From: Chryseobacterium sp.
Lineage (GTDB): Bacteria; Bacteroidota; Bacteroidia; Flavobacteriales; Weeksellaceae
NCBI GenBank assembly: GCA_027492795.1
Contig: JAPUEB010000035.1
Location: 1 to 63,220, forward strand
Direction: 5' to 3'
DNA length: 63,220 nt
The notes under the pieces are model-generated. The model saw only the letters and a list, made by a program, of their open reading frames with translations. It ran no database searches and had not been told where the DNA came from. Positions 26,963 to 35,779 of the stretch are shown here, piece by piece (position 1 is the first letter of the stretch; each line of letters begins with the position of its first letter). The translations under genes were made by a program, and so were the position numbers.

Positions 26963-28273
26963 TTACTTCTGTCTGAAGTACACCTCAATCGGAACTCCCG
27001 TGAAACCAAATTCTTTGCGCAATTGGTTTTCCGTAAAGCGTTTGTAAGGCTCTTTCACGTATTGCGGAAGGTTGCAGAAAAATACAAATTGCGGACTTGG
27101 CGTTGGCAACTGAACGCAATATTTTATTTTGATATATTTCCCTTTTAAAGCAGGAGGAGGCGTGTTTTCAAAAATGGGAAGCATCACTTCATTCAGTTTT
27201 GAAGTTTTTATTTTTTTCGCGCGGTTTTGGTAAACTTCCATCGCAACTTCTACGGCTTTTAGAATTCTTTGTTTCGTTAAAGCAGAAATAAAAAGAATTG
27301 GAATATCTGTGAATTGTCCGATTTTTTCTTTGATTTTCGCCTCGAAATCGCGCATCGTATTGGTTTTCTTGTCTTCCACCAAATCCCATTTGTTCACCAA
27401 AATCATGATGCCTTTTCTGTTTTTTTGGGCAATTCCGAAAATATTCATATCCTGACTTTCCCAACCTTGGGTTGCATCCACCATAATGATTACCACATCC
27501 GAATGTTCAATCGCACGAACAGAACGCATAACCGAATAAAACTCCAAATCTTCCTTTACTTTGGCTTTTCGACGCATTCCGGCGGTATCAACCAACACAA
27601 ATTCGTGCCCAAACTTGTTGTAAAGCGTTTCGATGGAATCTCTGGTTGTTCCCGCAATATCGGTTACGATATTTCTATCAACATCCAGCAAAGCGTTTGT
27701 GAGCGTGGATTTTCCTACGTTTGGACGACCTGCAATGGTAATTCTCGGCAATCCGTCAAACGGATCTTTGTATTCGGTTGTCGGGAAATCTCTCACGATA
27801 TCGTCCAACAATTCTCCCGTTCCAGAGCCTGTTGCGGAAGACATGGTGTAATATTTTTCAATTCCTAATTGATAAAATTCTGTGGCAGCAAGTTCCTCTT
27901 TTGCTGAATCTACTTTATTAACAACGATATAGAAAGGTTTTCCAGAGCGGCGCAACATTTCGAAAATTTCGTGATCGGTGTCGGTTAAACCTTCTTCCAC
28001 ATTCAACATAAAAATAATGGAAGTGGCTTCATCAATCGCCAATTGAACCTGCTTTGAAATTTCTTCCTGAAAAATATCTTCGGTATTTACTTCGTAACCT
28101 CCAGTGTCAATCACGGTGAAATCTACGCCGTTCCAGTCGGATTTTCCATAATGGCGATCGCGCGTAACGCCTGCTGTAGAATCTACAATGGCTTCTCTGC
28201 GTTCTAAAAGTCTATTAAAAAGTGTGGATTTTCCTACGTTGGGACGCCCAACAATGGCTACGATGTTGCTCAT
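26963..28273 (-). CDS. der: ribosome-associated GTPase Der (EngA)
   Basis: 436 residues from the ATG at 28273, the normal Der length. Two tandem GTPase domains, each with GRPNVGKST and DTGG or DTAG, then a C-terminal KH-like domain ending GVPIEVYFRQK. Needed for 50S assembly. The frame stays open upstream to 28378, but that segment reads VIANEVKQ, the translation of a REP-like arm, so it is 5' leader, not protein. Confidence 0.96.
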   Translation of the reverse strand: MSNIVAIVGRPNVGKSTLFNRLLERREAIVDSTAGVTRDRHYGKSDWNGVDFTVIDTGGYEVNTEDIFQEEISKQVQLAIDEATSIIFMLNVEEGLTDTDHEIFEMLRRSGKPFYIVVNKVDSAKEELAATEFYQLGIEKYYTMSSATGSGTGELLDDIVRDFPTTEYKDPFDGLPRITIAGRPNVGKSTLTNALLDVDRNIVTDIAGTTRDSIETLYNKFGHEFVLVDTAGMRRKAKVKEDLEFYSVMRSVRAIEHSDVVIIMVDATQGWESQDMNIFGIAQKNRKGIMILVNKWDLVEDKKTNTMRDFEAKIKEKIGQFTDIPILFISALTKQRILKAVEVAMEVYQNRAKKIKTSKLNEVMLPIFENTPPPALKGKYIKIKYCVQLPTPSPQFVFFCNLPQYVKEPYKRFTENQLRKEFGFTGVPIEVYFRQK

Positions 28274-28305
28274 AAAATTTTGTTTAAAGTTTGCGCTAAG
28301 TTCAA

Positions 28306-28333
28306 CAGTTTGCTTCACTTCGTTCGCAATGAC
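28306..28333 (-). repeat. REP-like single arm in the der leader
   Basis: Minus strand GTCATTGCGAACGAAGTGAAGCAAACTG, family A. It sits between the der promoter candidate and the start codon. Confidence 0.8.
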
Positions 28334-28375
28334 ATTAATGGGTTTCTCCGACTTTCGGAGCCCAAAAATTTTTTG

Positions 28376-28383
28376 CAAAGATA
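28376..28383 (-). promoter_or_regulatory. candidate -7 box for der
   Basis: Minus strand TATCTTTG, a perfect TAnnTTTG, giving a leader of about 95 nt that contains the REP-like arm and a CTCCG/CGGAG hairpin (28348-28362). Confidence 0.6.
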
Positions 28384-28446
28384 CTTTTTTTGAAAATAAG
28401 AAAATTCAGAAAAAATCATTAATTTCACGCTATTAATTTTATTGCT

Positions 28447-28920
28447 ATGAAAAAGATTCTTATCGTTTTGCTTGTTGCATTCATCCTGATCCAATTTTTT
28501 AGAATTGATAAAACCAATCCTGCTGTAAATCAAGGAATGGATTTTTTAACCATCAAAAATACGCCTGAAAATATTGCCACCAATATCCGAAACTCTTGCT
28601 ATGACTGCCATTCCAACGAAACGAAATATCCCTGGTATTCCAACATTCAGCCGGTTGCTTGGTTTTTGAAAGACCATATAGATGAAGGAAGAAAAGAATT
28701 GAATTTCTCCACTTTTGCCACTTATGAACCAAAAAGACAGGCTCATAAATTAGACGAAGCCGCAGAAATGATTGAAAAAGGAGAAATGCCGTTGGAATCT
28801 TATCTCTTAGGTCATCCTGAAGCAAAGTTGACCGATGCGCAAAAATCTGAATTGATTGCCTATTTCAAAAAAATTGCAGGAGATACGAGAATAGAGCATA
28901 ATCTTCCGGCGGAGAAGTAG
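28447..28920 (+). CDS. haem-binding domain protein (c-type CxxCH)
   Basis: 157 residues. N-terminal membrane anchor or signal (residues 3-18). One c-type haem site, Cys51-Tyr-Asp-Cys54-His55 (NSCYDCHSNETKYPWYSNIQ), typical of the Bacteroidota haem-binding domain family. Periplasmic, probably an electron carrier or sensor. Monocistronic. Confidence 0.88.
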   Translation: MKKILIVLLVAFILIQFFRIDKTNPAVNQGMDFLTIKNTPENIATNIRNSCYDCHSNETKYPWYSNIQPVAWFLKDHIDEGRKELNFSTFATYEPKRQAHKLDEAAEMIEKGEMPLESYLLGHPEAKLTDAQKSELIAYFKKIAGDTRIEHNLPAEK

Positions 28921-28921
28921 T

Positions 28922-29040
28922 GTTGGAGAGTTGGAGAGTTAGGGTGATAGAGTGATGGAGTGATGGAGTGATGGAGAATTTGAGGTATATATAAAAAAAA
29001 TCCGAAACTCGGAACTTGGAACTAGAAACTAGAAACCAGT
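28922..29040. repeat. short tandem arrays (GTGATGGAG and CTAGAAA)
   Basis: About four copies of a 9-mer GTGATGGAG, preceded by TTGGAGAG copies. Then GGAACTAGAAACTAGAAACCAG, the reverse complement of the TTTCTAG heptamers at 51-87. Ends just before the DCC gene. Confidence 0.75.
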
Positions 29041-29047
29041 AACAAAA

Positions 29048-29452
29048 ATGCTCGACGAATCAAAATACTACGTTTTCTACGACGGTGACTGCGGTTTCTG
29101 CAATCATTGGGTACAATGGATTTTGAAAAATGATAAAAGAAATCAGTTTCTATTCTCAGCCTTGCAGTCGAATTTTGGACAACAGTTTCTTTGGCAACGC
29201 GGTTTAGACAGGAAACAATTCAACACGCTTTATCTGTGGAAACCCAATTCTTTTTATTTGGTAAAATCTGAAGCCGTTTCCGAGATTGCAAAAATCTTGG
29301 GTGGAAAATTTGGACTGATGGCAAATTTGAACATTTTTCCACGGTTTTTTTCGGATAAAATTTATGACCAAATTGCTAAAAATCGGATGAAACTGACTTC
29401 TCAAAAATGCTTTTTGCCGAGTGAAGAGGAGAAAAAAAAGTTTTTGGAATAA
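29048..29452 (+). CDS. DCC-family thiol-disulfide oxidoreductase-like protein
   Basis: 134 residues, DUF393. The opening FYDGDCGFCNHWVQWI carries the family's DxDCxxC motif with Cys15 and Cys18. A thioredoxin-like fold is assumed; substrate unknown. No signal peptide. Confidence 0.88.
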   Translation: MLDESKYYVFYDGDCGFCNHWVQWILKNDKRNQFLFSALQSNFGQQFLWQRGLDRKQFNTLYLWKPNSFYLVKSEAVSEIAKILGGKFGLMANLNIFPRFFSDKIYDQIAKNRMKLTSQKCFLPSEEEKKKFLE

Positions 29453-29568
29453 ATAACTAGATTACTCTAATTTTTAAAGTCTTATTCTTACTATTGAAAA
29501 TCAGCAATTTAAAAATCTGTATACCTTTTGTAACCCTATCAAATGTTAGTTTTTTTTTACTTATTGAA

Positions 29569-29576
29569 TATATTTG
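29569..29576 (+). promoter_or_regulatory. candidate -7 box for the surface-protein gene
   Basis: TATATTTG, 12 bp before the ATG at 29589, giving a leader of only a few bases. Confidence 0.5.
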
Positions 29577-29588
29577 CAAAAAAATTTG

Positions 29589-32552
29589 ATGAAAAAAATA
29601 TATTCAGTTTGGTTAGTTTCTTTAATCTTAAGCTTTCAGCTTTACAACTCAAAATCTTTTTCACCGGAAATTTTTGAAAGCGTTAAATCAGAAAATTCTG
29701 TTTTCAATTTAAACAAATTTGCACCAGGTGATTTCACTTTTACTTCTACACCCACCAATGAAACCTGCACCGGAAATGGTAAAATAAATGTTGCCGTATC
29801 CAACGCTATTGATGGTGCAACATACAGTATTGAGGTTTTTCTTTCCTCCAATCTTACCACGCCTGTTAATACGACTTCTGTTATTGCTTCCGGAACGAGC
29901 TTCAGTTATCTTTTTAACGGACTTGGACATGGAAATTATACCGTGAGAATAACTGAAAGTGCATCGTCTATAACTACACCAAAAACGCAAAGTAATGTAA
30001 TTATTTACGATGTAAGATCAGCTCTTTCCTACACCATTTCCTCACAAATAAATTGTAGCGGAACTTATGACATTACCGTAAATGTTAATACGGGAACTGC
30101 TTCTACTTTTACTTTGAAAAGCCAAGACGGAACCACTGTAATTGTACCCACACAAACAAGCAATGTTTTCACAAATGTGGCTGCTGGAACTTATCGTGTA
30201 GATGTGGTGGATATTTGCGGGCAAAACGTGAATCAAAATTATACGGTTGCCGCACAACAACCTTATGGATTAAGTGTTTATTATCAAGGAGTTGTAAAAA
30301 ATACCTGTACAAAATATTTGGGATTTTTTTATTTCAATGGAAATGGTGGACAAATAAAGTTTCCATTAAATTATACCATTTCTTTTAGTGATGGCACACC
30401 TTCAATTTCTGGCTCAATTACCAACGCTTCACAACTCACTTATGATGCTCCAATTCCTGCTTCAGGTTCCATTACGGCCACTTTGAATATTACCGACGGA
30501 TGCGGACATTCCTATACCTTCACACATACCTATTTTAAACTTGCAAAAACTGCCATTGTTTCCAACTACAGTGCAGGTTGTGGACAATATGTGAACATAA
30601 TGCCCTACAACACGGTAGATCCGGTAACTTTAACTTTCAACACTTATCCTTCTGGTTTTACACCAAATTCCTATAATACCGCTTTTAGTAACACCACCTA
30701 TAGCGCGACGTTCAATTTAGGTTTTGGTTCGATTGAGATGGGTTCTACTACCAATCCTCTTCCTCCTGGAACTTACACAGCTACGCTTACAGATGCTTGT
30801 GGAGAACAAATTCCAATTTCATTTAATATTATCAATCCTACACATTATTTGGTTGCTCCATTTCAAAATCCTGGGTGCAACATAGGTTATGGAAGTACGA
30901 ACATTATGGCGACGTCCAATGGAACAAGCCAGTCTGTTTTATTAACATCTGCAACGGTTACTTCTGCTCCTGCAGGTTATACAACGCCTACTTCGTTGCC
31001 AATAACCAACGGTTATGCCGCGCTAAACAATGCTCCAGAAGGAAGCTACACAATTTTAGGAAAATATATTTGCAACGGTGTGGAATACACACTTACCAAC
31101 ACCGTCAACATAGTTGGTTTACAAATAACTAAAAATGAAATAACTGTAACGCCAAGTTGCGGAAAATTCGATTTAAAAATAGATTATACCGCAACGGCAG
31201 GTTTTGGACAGTTTTTTCTTCAAAAATACAATGCTACAACCGGACTATGGACTCATCCGGACTATGGAAGCCCTCAAAATCCTGGCGTTATTACAAGCAG
31301 TTCCAATGCAAAGATGCTCATTGAAAGATACAACAGCAACGGAGCAATGATAAATACCCTTTTCAATGGTATTAATTATACTTACACCGGAAAAATGAGG
31401 GTGGTTTTTGTTACGGGCGACTGTTCCTACGTTTTGAAAGAATTTGAAACACAGCCTGTTCTCAATTTGAATAATTATTACGTATTCAATTGTTCTCCAT
31501 CAAAAATAACTTTGGCAGTAGATGCAACAGGAATTCAGCCGCTTGGTTTTGAAATTATTGAAAAAGACGGCGTTGCAATGAGCATTGTGAACGGAGCAAA
31601 TCCGGTTTTCACCAATCTCGACCCCGGAACTTACAAAGTAAAAGTAACAGACGGCTGCGGAAACAGTAAAATCTTCACCATTTTTGCAAACGGACTGAAA
31701 TTACCTGCAATTACCGCAAACTTATGCGACGGACAAAACGGAACCCTAAGTTTGCCACAACTCAGTTTTATGAATATCACTTGGAATTTTAATGGCGGAA
31801 CACTACCTTCCAACGTTTCACCAAACGCTTCCAACAATTATATTCTGAATTTCACGCCATACAATAAAGCAATTGATGCAGGAACTTATCAAGCGGTTTT
31901 AAATTACAATTTTGCAACAACTTGTCAGCCAGTAACCATCAATTATACACTCACAACAACCAACGATACCGCTCCACAAGCCGGAACTGGACAAACCGTA
32001 AATCTTAACGGAACTTCTGTTACCGCACCAATCGATTTGTTTACCTATTTAACGGGAACTTACGACACGAACGGCGTTTGGACGGAAACTACGGCTACAC
32101 CAAGTAATTTGCTTCTCAACAATGTTTGGTACGGGAATATTGCGAACGGCGGAACCTACACTTTTCAATACACGGTGAAAGGAACCTGTTCCGGAACTGC
32201 GACTTCTTTTGTAACCATTATTTTGGATAAAGCCTGCTATAAAACTCCGGTTTTGGATGGAAACACCTATTCCGGCCGTTTCGGAATTACATCTCTTCAA
32301 AGAGCAGGCGCAGAAAGAGATAACTGGCCAATGGTAAGACAATCTGCACACGCAGTTTTGGAGGCTAAAACAAAAGGATTTGTGCTTAATAAAATGAATT
32401 TTGATTCTTCCAACAATCCAATAGGAATTCCTGCGAGTAATTTTGTGGAAGGAATGGCGGTTTACGATACCACCAACAATTGTATGAAAGTATATTTCGG
32501 AACGACAATCGGTTGGAAATGTGTAAAAAAAGGAGGATGTGCACCTAATTAA
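29589..32552 (+). CDS. large secreted repeat protein (SprB-like modules)
   Basis: 987 residues from the ATG at 29589. Signal peptide 1-about 22, then beta-sandwich-like repeats of about 90-110 residues, several closing on a D-x-C-G motif (VDICGQN, ITDGCGHS, LTDACGEQ, VTDGCGNS), as in flavobacterial adhesins of the SprB type. The last about 50 residues (NFVEGMAVYDTTNNCMKVYF, then GWKC) form a module shared with the next gene and with 47089-47973. No standard type IX secretion C-terminal domain seen, so its export route is open. Followed at about 50 bp by a related secreted protein. Confidence 0.75.
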   Translation: MKKIYSVWLVSLILSFQLYNSKSFSPEIFESVKSENSVFNLNKFAPGDFTFTSTPTNETCTGNGKINVAVSNAIDGATYSIEVFLSSNLTTPVNTTSVIASGTSFSYLFNGLGHGNYTVRITESASSITTPKTQSNVIIYDVRSALSYTISSQINCSGTYDITVNVNTGTASTFTLKSQDGTTVIVPTQTSNVFTNVAAGTYRVDVVDICGQNVNQNYTVAAQQPYGLSVYYQGVVKNTCTKYLGFFYFNGNGGQIKFPLNYTISFSDGTPSISGSITNASQLTYDAPIPASGSITATLNITDGCGHSYTFTHTYFKLAKTAIVSNYSAGCGQYVNIMPYNTVDPVTLTFNTYPSGFTPNSYNTAFSNTTYSATFNLGFGSIEMGSTTNPLPPGTYTATLTDACGEQIPISFNIINPTHYLVAPFQNPGCNIGYGSTNIMATSNGTSQSVLLTSATVTSAPAGYTTPTSLPITNGYAALNNAPEGSYTILGKYICNGVEYTLTNTVNIVGLQITKNEITVTPSCGKFDLKIDYTATAGFGQFFLQKYNATTGLWTHPDYGSPQNPGVITSSSNAKMLIERYNSNGAMINTLFNGINYTYTGKMRVVFVTGDCSYVLKEFETQPVLNLNNYYVFNCSPSKITLAVDATGIQPLGFEIIEKDGVAMSIVNGANPVFTNLDPGTYKVKVTDGCGNSKIFTIFANGLKLPAITANLCDGQNGTLSLPQLSFMNITWNFNGGTLPSNVSPNASNNYILNFTPYNKAIDAGTYQAVLNYNFATTCQPVTINYTLTTTNDTAPQAGTGQTVNLNGTSVTAPIDLFTYLTGTYDTNGVWTETTATPSNLLLNNVWYGNIANGGTYTFQYTVKGTCSGTATSFVTIILDKACYKTPVLDGNTYSGRFGITSLQRAGAERDNWPMVRQSAHAVLEAKTKGFVLNKMNFDSSNNPIGIPASNFVEGMAVYDTTNNCMKVYFGTTIGWKCVKKGGCAPN

Positions 32553-32601
32553 TTTAAAAAAAATGAAAACAAATATTCAATCATTCCATAAAAAAAATAA
32601 A

Positions 32602-33210
32602 ATGATTAAAAAGTTAGCCTTAATATTTATCATCGTTTTCACTATAAAAACTAAAGCACAGGTCGTGATAGGAGGAACCGCAACCGTAACTAATTCCTCT
32701 GTTTCGCTGGAATTTTCACCCGGCAACAAAGGCTTGGTTTTACCTTGGGCAATGGTTCAAAACATAGGAACGAACGGTTATACCGGAATGAGCAACGCGG
32801 TAACAGGAACGTTGATTTTCGATATGAACGACTATCGTTTTCGGCTTTGCACCAACAATTCCACAGGAAATAATTCCGGATGGGAAACGCTTTCCGACAA
32901 TGGAACCGGAAGCAACGGACCTTCCACCATCAACATAACGGGAACAACGGGAACCAATACCTTGACGAACAGGGCAATTCAGGAGGACAAAGAAGAAAAT
33001 CCCAAAGCAAAAACCAGTATAGGAACGCCAAATGCTTCCGTTCCCGGAATTTTGGTTTTGGAGGACAATAACAAGGCGATGATTTTGCCAAAAGTTGCAA
33101 GTCCGCACAAAAATATCAAAAATCCTGCGCCCGGAATGATGGTTTACGATACCGATAATCAATTGATAGCATTGTTTAATGGTACGGTTTGGAGTTTCCT
33201 TAAACCTTAA
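32602..33210 (+). CDS. small secreted protein with two NKGLxLP/GTLIFD modules
   Basis: 202 residues from the ATG at 32602 (MIKKLALIF, signal ending KAQ). An ATG at 32563 gives a longer N terminus without a clean signal. Two halves repeat the same plan: GNKGLVLPWA...GTLIFDMNDYRF...GWETL and NNKAMILPKV...GMMVYDTDNQLIALFNGTVW. The plan is common in Bacteroidota surface and tail-fibre-like proteins. It sits between the large repeat protein and a TPR regulator, so all three probably form one surface locus. Confidence 0.7.
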   Translation: MIKKLALIFIIVFTIKTKAQVVIGGTATVTNSSVSLEFSPGNKGLVLPWAMVQNIGTNGYTGMSNAVTGTLIFDMNDYRFRLCTNNSTGNNSGWETLSDNGTGSNGPSTINITGTTGTNTLTNRAIQEDKEENPKAKTSIGTPNASVPGILVLEDNNKAMILPKVASPHKNIKNPAPGMMVYDTDNQLIALFNGTVWSFLKP

Positions 33211-33244
33211 AAATACAGAAACACAGGTGAATGAATTAAAATCG

Positions 33245-33277
33245 AGTCTATCTGATTTATCGGATAGACTTTTTTTG
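33245..33277 (+). terminator. terminator between secreted protein and TPR regulator
   Basis: AGTCTATCTGA / TCGGATAGACT stem followed by TTTTTT. It ends 25 bp before the next start. Confidence 0.85.
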
Positions 33278-33301
33278 TTTTTTTTTAATGAAAAAAATAA
33301 T

Positions 33302-35041
33302 ATGTTTGCTATTAAAAAAAAATTGAAACTCTTTTCGACTTTTCTATTGCTTTTATTCTTTATAAATGCAAATTCACAGAATATTTGGATGGAATTCGCA
33401 TCGGGTGATGCCGAGTTCGATTCGCTTTACAAAAAAGCCTTGGATGTTGGCGAATTTGATAAAAACTTTGATAAAGCCTACAATCTCGCCACGTCTTTCG
33501 AAAAAAAATCGGAAGAACAAAAAAATCCCGTCATCTCTGCGCAAAGCCACTGTCTGTATGGAACGCTGTTTCGTATGAACGGAAATTATCCGCTCGCAAT
33601 GAAATATTTTCAGTCGGCCCTGAAAAAAATAGGCAAAAAATATTCCAACCAACAGGCTTTCATCCACTATTCCATCTACAGAAACTATATTGAGCAAGCC
33701 GATTTCAAAAATGGTCTTTCCGAACTTTACAAAGCACTTCATTTATACGAAACCGAAAAAAACGAATACGGAATTTCCAGAATAAAAACCGAAATCGGCG
33801 GTTTGTTTTCTTATAGAGGCGATAAAAAAATGACCGAAAAATACCTTTCGGAAGCAAAAATTCTAGCAGAAAAGCTCAACGACAAAGAATTGATTTTTCT
33901 GAATAACCTCTACGAAACTGCCCAACTTTTAACCGAGAAAAAATTGCCGGAAGCCCTCAATTCCGCTACAAAATACCTTCAAGAAATAAAAGCAAACAAC
34001 AGCAAAAAAATATTAGGCTACTGTTTCGAAAACATTTCCACCATCAACTACGAGCAGAAAAACTACAAAAATGCGCTTGCCTATTTGGATTCTGCCATTG
34101 CAAACACCCAAAGATCATCGGAAATTGCGATGTATCAAACCAATAAAGCGCTCATTTTGTCTGAAATCGGAAAATCTGATGAAGCGGAGAAAATGCTCCT
34201 GAAATTTCTGAACGACCACAAAAACTCGCAACGATTGGATTATCTCATTTCTGCCCGAAAAATCCTGATAGACATCTACACCAAAAAAGGCGAAAAAAAT
34301 AAAGCAGCCGAAGAAATTGTAAAAAACAACACCCTTACAGAACAACTGAATAAAACCAAAAAAAACGACCTCCTACGCGAACAGGAATACGAATACGATT
34401 TGAAGAAAAAAGAACTGCAGATTGCAGAAAAAAACTCCATGATAAAAATTGCAGGCGGAGTTTCTGCGGCAACATTGGCTTTAGCGGGATTTGCGCTTTT
34501 CATCTACAGAAAAAGGGAAAAAAAGAAACAAAAAAATACAATTTTCGAGCTAGAAAACCTGATTCACGAAAAAGAAAAACTAAAACAGAAAGAAGGGAAA
34601 TTATTAAAACAAAAGGATGATGCAGAGCGAGAACTTGCCGCAAATACGATGTATCTCAGCGAAAACAAGCAGGTTTTGAAAGACCTCATCGCCGAACTGA
34701 ACGATTTGAAAAACGGCAAAACCGTAAATGTTGAAAAAATAGCCGAACTCGAGAAAAAAATAAAATCCGTCTTCAAAAACGAGAACGATTGGGAAAAAAT
34801 GATCATCCATTTCGAAAAAGTGTATCCCGATTTTTTCAAAAAATTAAGAATAATCAACCCAAAACTCACCAAAAATGAGCTGAAACACTGCGCCTACATC
34901 CGAATAAAACTTAACAATAAAGAGACAGCACAAATTCTCGGAGTAGAACCAAGTTCTGTAAAAACCACGAGATACCGACTGAAGAAAAAGTTCAATCTTG
35001 GCGTGGATGATGATTTGAATGAGTTCATTGCGAGAATTTAA
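33302..35041 (+). CDS. membrane TPR regulator with C-terminal HTH
   Basis: 579 residues from the ATG at 33302; the frame continues upstream through the terminator, so the longer start is rejected. Signal peptide 1-about 25 (INANSQ), tetratricopeptide repeats (about 30-360), one membrane helix at about 382-401, a coiled coil (about 405-490), and a C-terminal helix-turn-helix (about 522-579: LKHCAYIRIKLNNKETAQIL, VEPSSVKTTRYRLKKKF). This Bacteroidota design places TPRs in the periplasm and the HTH in the cytoplasm. It lies directly after two secreted proteins, its likely targets by position. Confidence 0.85.
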   Translation: MFAIKKKLKLFSTFLLLLFFINANSQNIWMEFASGDAEFDSLYKKALDVGEFDKNFDKAYNLATSFEKKSEEQKNPVISAQSHCLYGTLFRMNGNYPLAMKYFQSALKKIGKKYSNQQAFIHYSIYRNYIEQADFKNGLSELYKALHLYETEKNEYGISRIKTEIGGLFSYRGDKKMTEKYLSEAKILAEKLNDKELIFLNNLYETAQLLTEKKLPEALNSATKYLQEIKANNSKKILGYCFENISTINYEQKNYKNALAYLDSAIANTQRSSEIAMYQTNKALILSEIGKSDEAEKMLLKFLNDHKNSQRLDYLISARKILIDIYTKKGEKNKAAEEIVKNNTLTEQLNKTKKNDLLREQEYEYDLKKKELQIAEKNSMIKIAGGVSAATLALAGFALFIYRKREKKKQKNTIFELENLIHEKEKLKQKEGKLLKQKDDAERELAANTMYLSENKQVLKDLIAELNDLKNGKTVNVEKIAELEKKIKSVFKNENDWEKMIIHFEKVYPDFFKKLRIINPKLTKNELKHCAYIRIKLNNKETAQILGVEPSSVKTTRYRLKKKFNLGVDDDLNEFIARI

Positions 35042-35112
35042 GATAAATTATAGCTCAGGTTTTTCTAAAAAAATCTCAAAACTCAAAACTCCATTTCTCG
35101 CCTCAAAATCTC

Positions 35113-35120
35113 TATATTTG
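35113..35120 (+). promoter_or_regulatory. -7 box abutting the DUF4290 start
   Basis: TATATTTG, 5 bp before the ATG at 35126, so transcription would start at or within the start codon. Confidence 0.5.
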
Positions 35121-35125
35121 CAATT

Positions 35126-35779
35126 ATGGAATACAATACGCAAAGAACTCCGCTGCATATGCCGGAATACGGACGAATGATACAGCAATTGGTAGAACGC
35201 TGCAAAGAACTTCCCACAAAGGAAGAACGCAATGAAATGGCAGTGGCAATTGTAGATTTTATGGGGCAGAGAAATCCGCAACTTCGCGACGAAGATAATT
35301 ATAAGCATAAACTTTGGGACCACCTTTTCATCCTTGCCGATTACGATTTGGATGTAGATTCGCCCTACCCTTTTCCAACGTATGAACAACTCGCCGTAAA
35401 GCCTAAAAAAATGGAATACCCGAAATTGCAGGGCGAGTTCAAATTTTATGGAAAAAGCATTTTGCAACTCATAGAAATGGCAATCCAGCTGGAAGAAGGC
35501 GACGAAAAAGCGGCATTGATTGAGGTCATTGCGAATAATATGAAAAAATCTTACAACATCTACAACAAAGAACACGTAACGGATGATGTGATTTTCAGGC
35601 ATTTAAAAGAACTTTCGGAAGACCGTTTGGATTTAACGAGTATTGATTCTTTGGAGAAAAGCAAGATTTATCATTCCAGCAACAACAGGAATAATAAAAA
35701 CCAGAAAAACCAAAATCAAAACCAAAACGGCAACCGAAACCGACACAAAAATCAACAGAACAAAAACCGTAGAAAATAA
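35126..35779 (+). CDS. DUF4290 protein
   Basis: 217 residues. DUF4290 core (MPEYGRMIQQLVERC, PQLRDEDNYKHKLWDHLFI, then YDLDVDSPYPFP). The last about 35 residues are an Asn/Gln/Lys/Arg-rich low-complexity tail, possibly RNA-binding. Function unknown. The TAATG overlap with murA (one base) means translational coupling; this pairing is usual in Bacteroidota. Confidence 0.88.
   Translation: MEYNTQRTPLHMPEYGRMIQQLVERCKELPTKEERNEMAVAIVDFMGQRNPQLRDEDNYKHKLWDHLFILADYDLDVDSPYPFPTYEQLAVKPKKMEYPKLQGEFKFYGKSILQLIEMAIQLEEGDEKAALIEVIANNMKKSYNIYNKEHVTDDVIFRHLKELSEDRLDLTSIDSLEKSKIYHSSNNRNNKNQKNQNQNQNGNRNRHKNQQNKNRRK

Noticed and set aside
27314-27868. 184-residue plus-strand frame
   Set aside because: Antisense to der; a shadow.
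28922-28980. CRISPR-like repeats
   Set aside because: Units of 7-9 bp without spacers; simple tandem arrays.
29589-32552. Type IX secretion substrate with C-terminal sorting domain
   Set aside because: The C terminus lacks the usual conserved sorting motifs, ending in GWKCVKKGGCAPN.
35048-35602. 184-residue minus-strand frame under DUF4290-murA
   Set aside because: Antisense shadow of the recognised DUF4290 gene; no family features.
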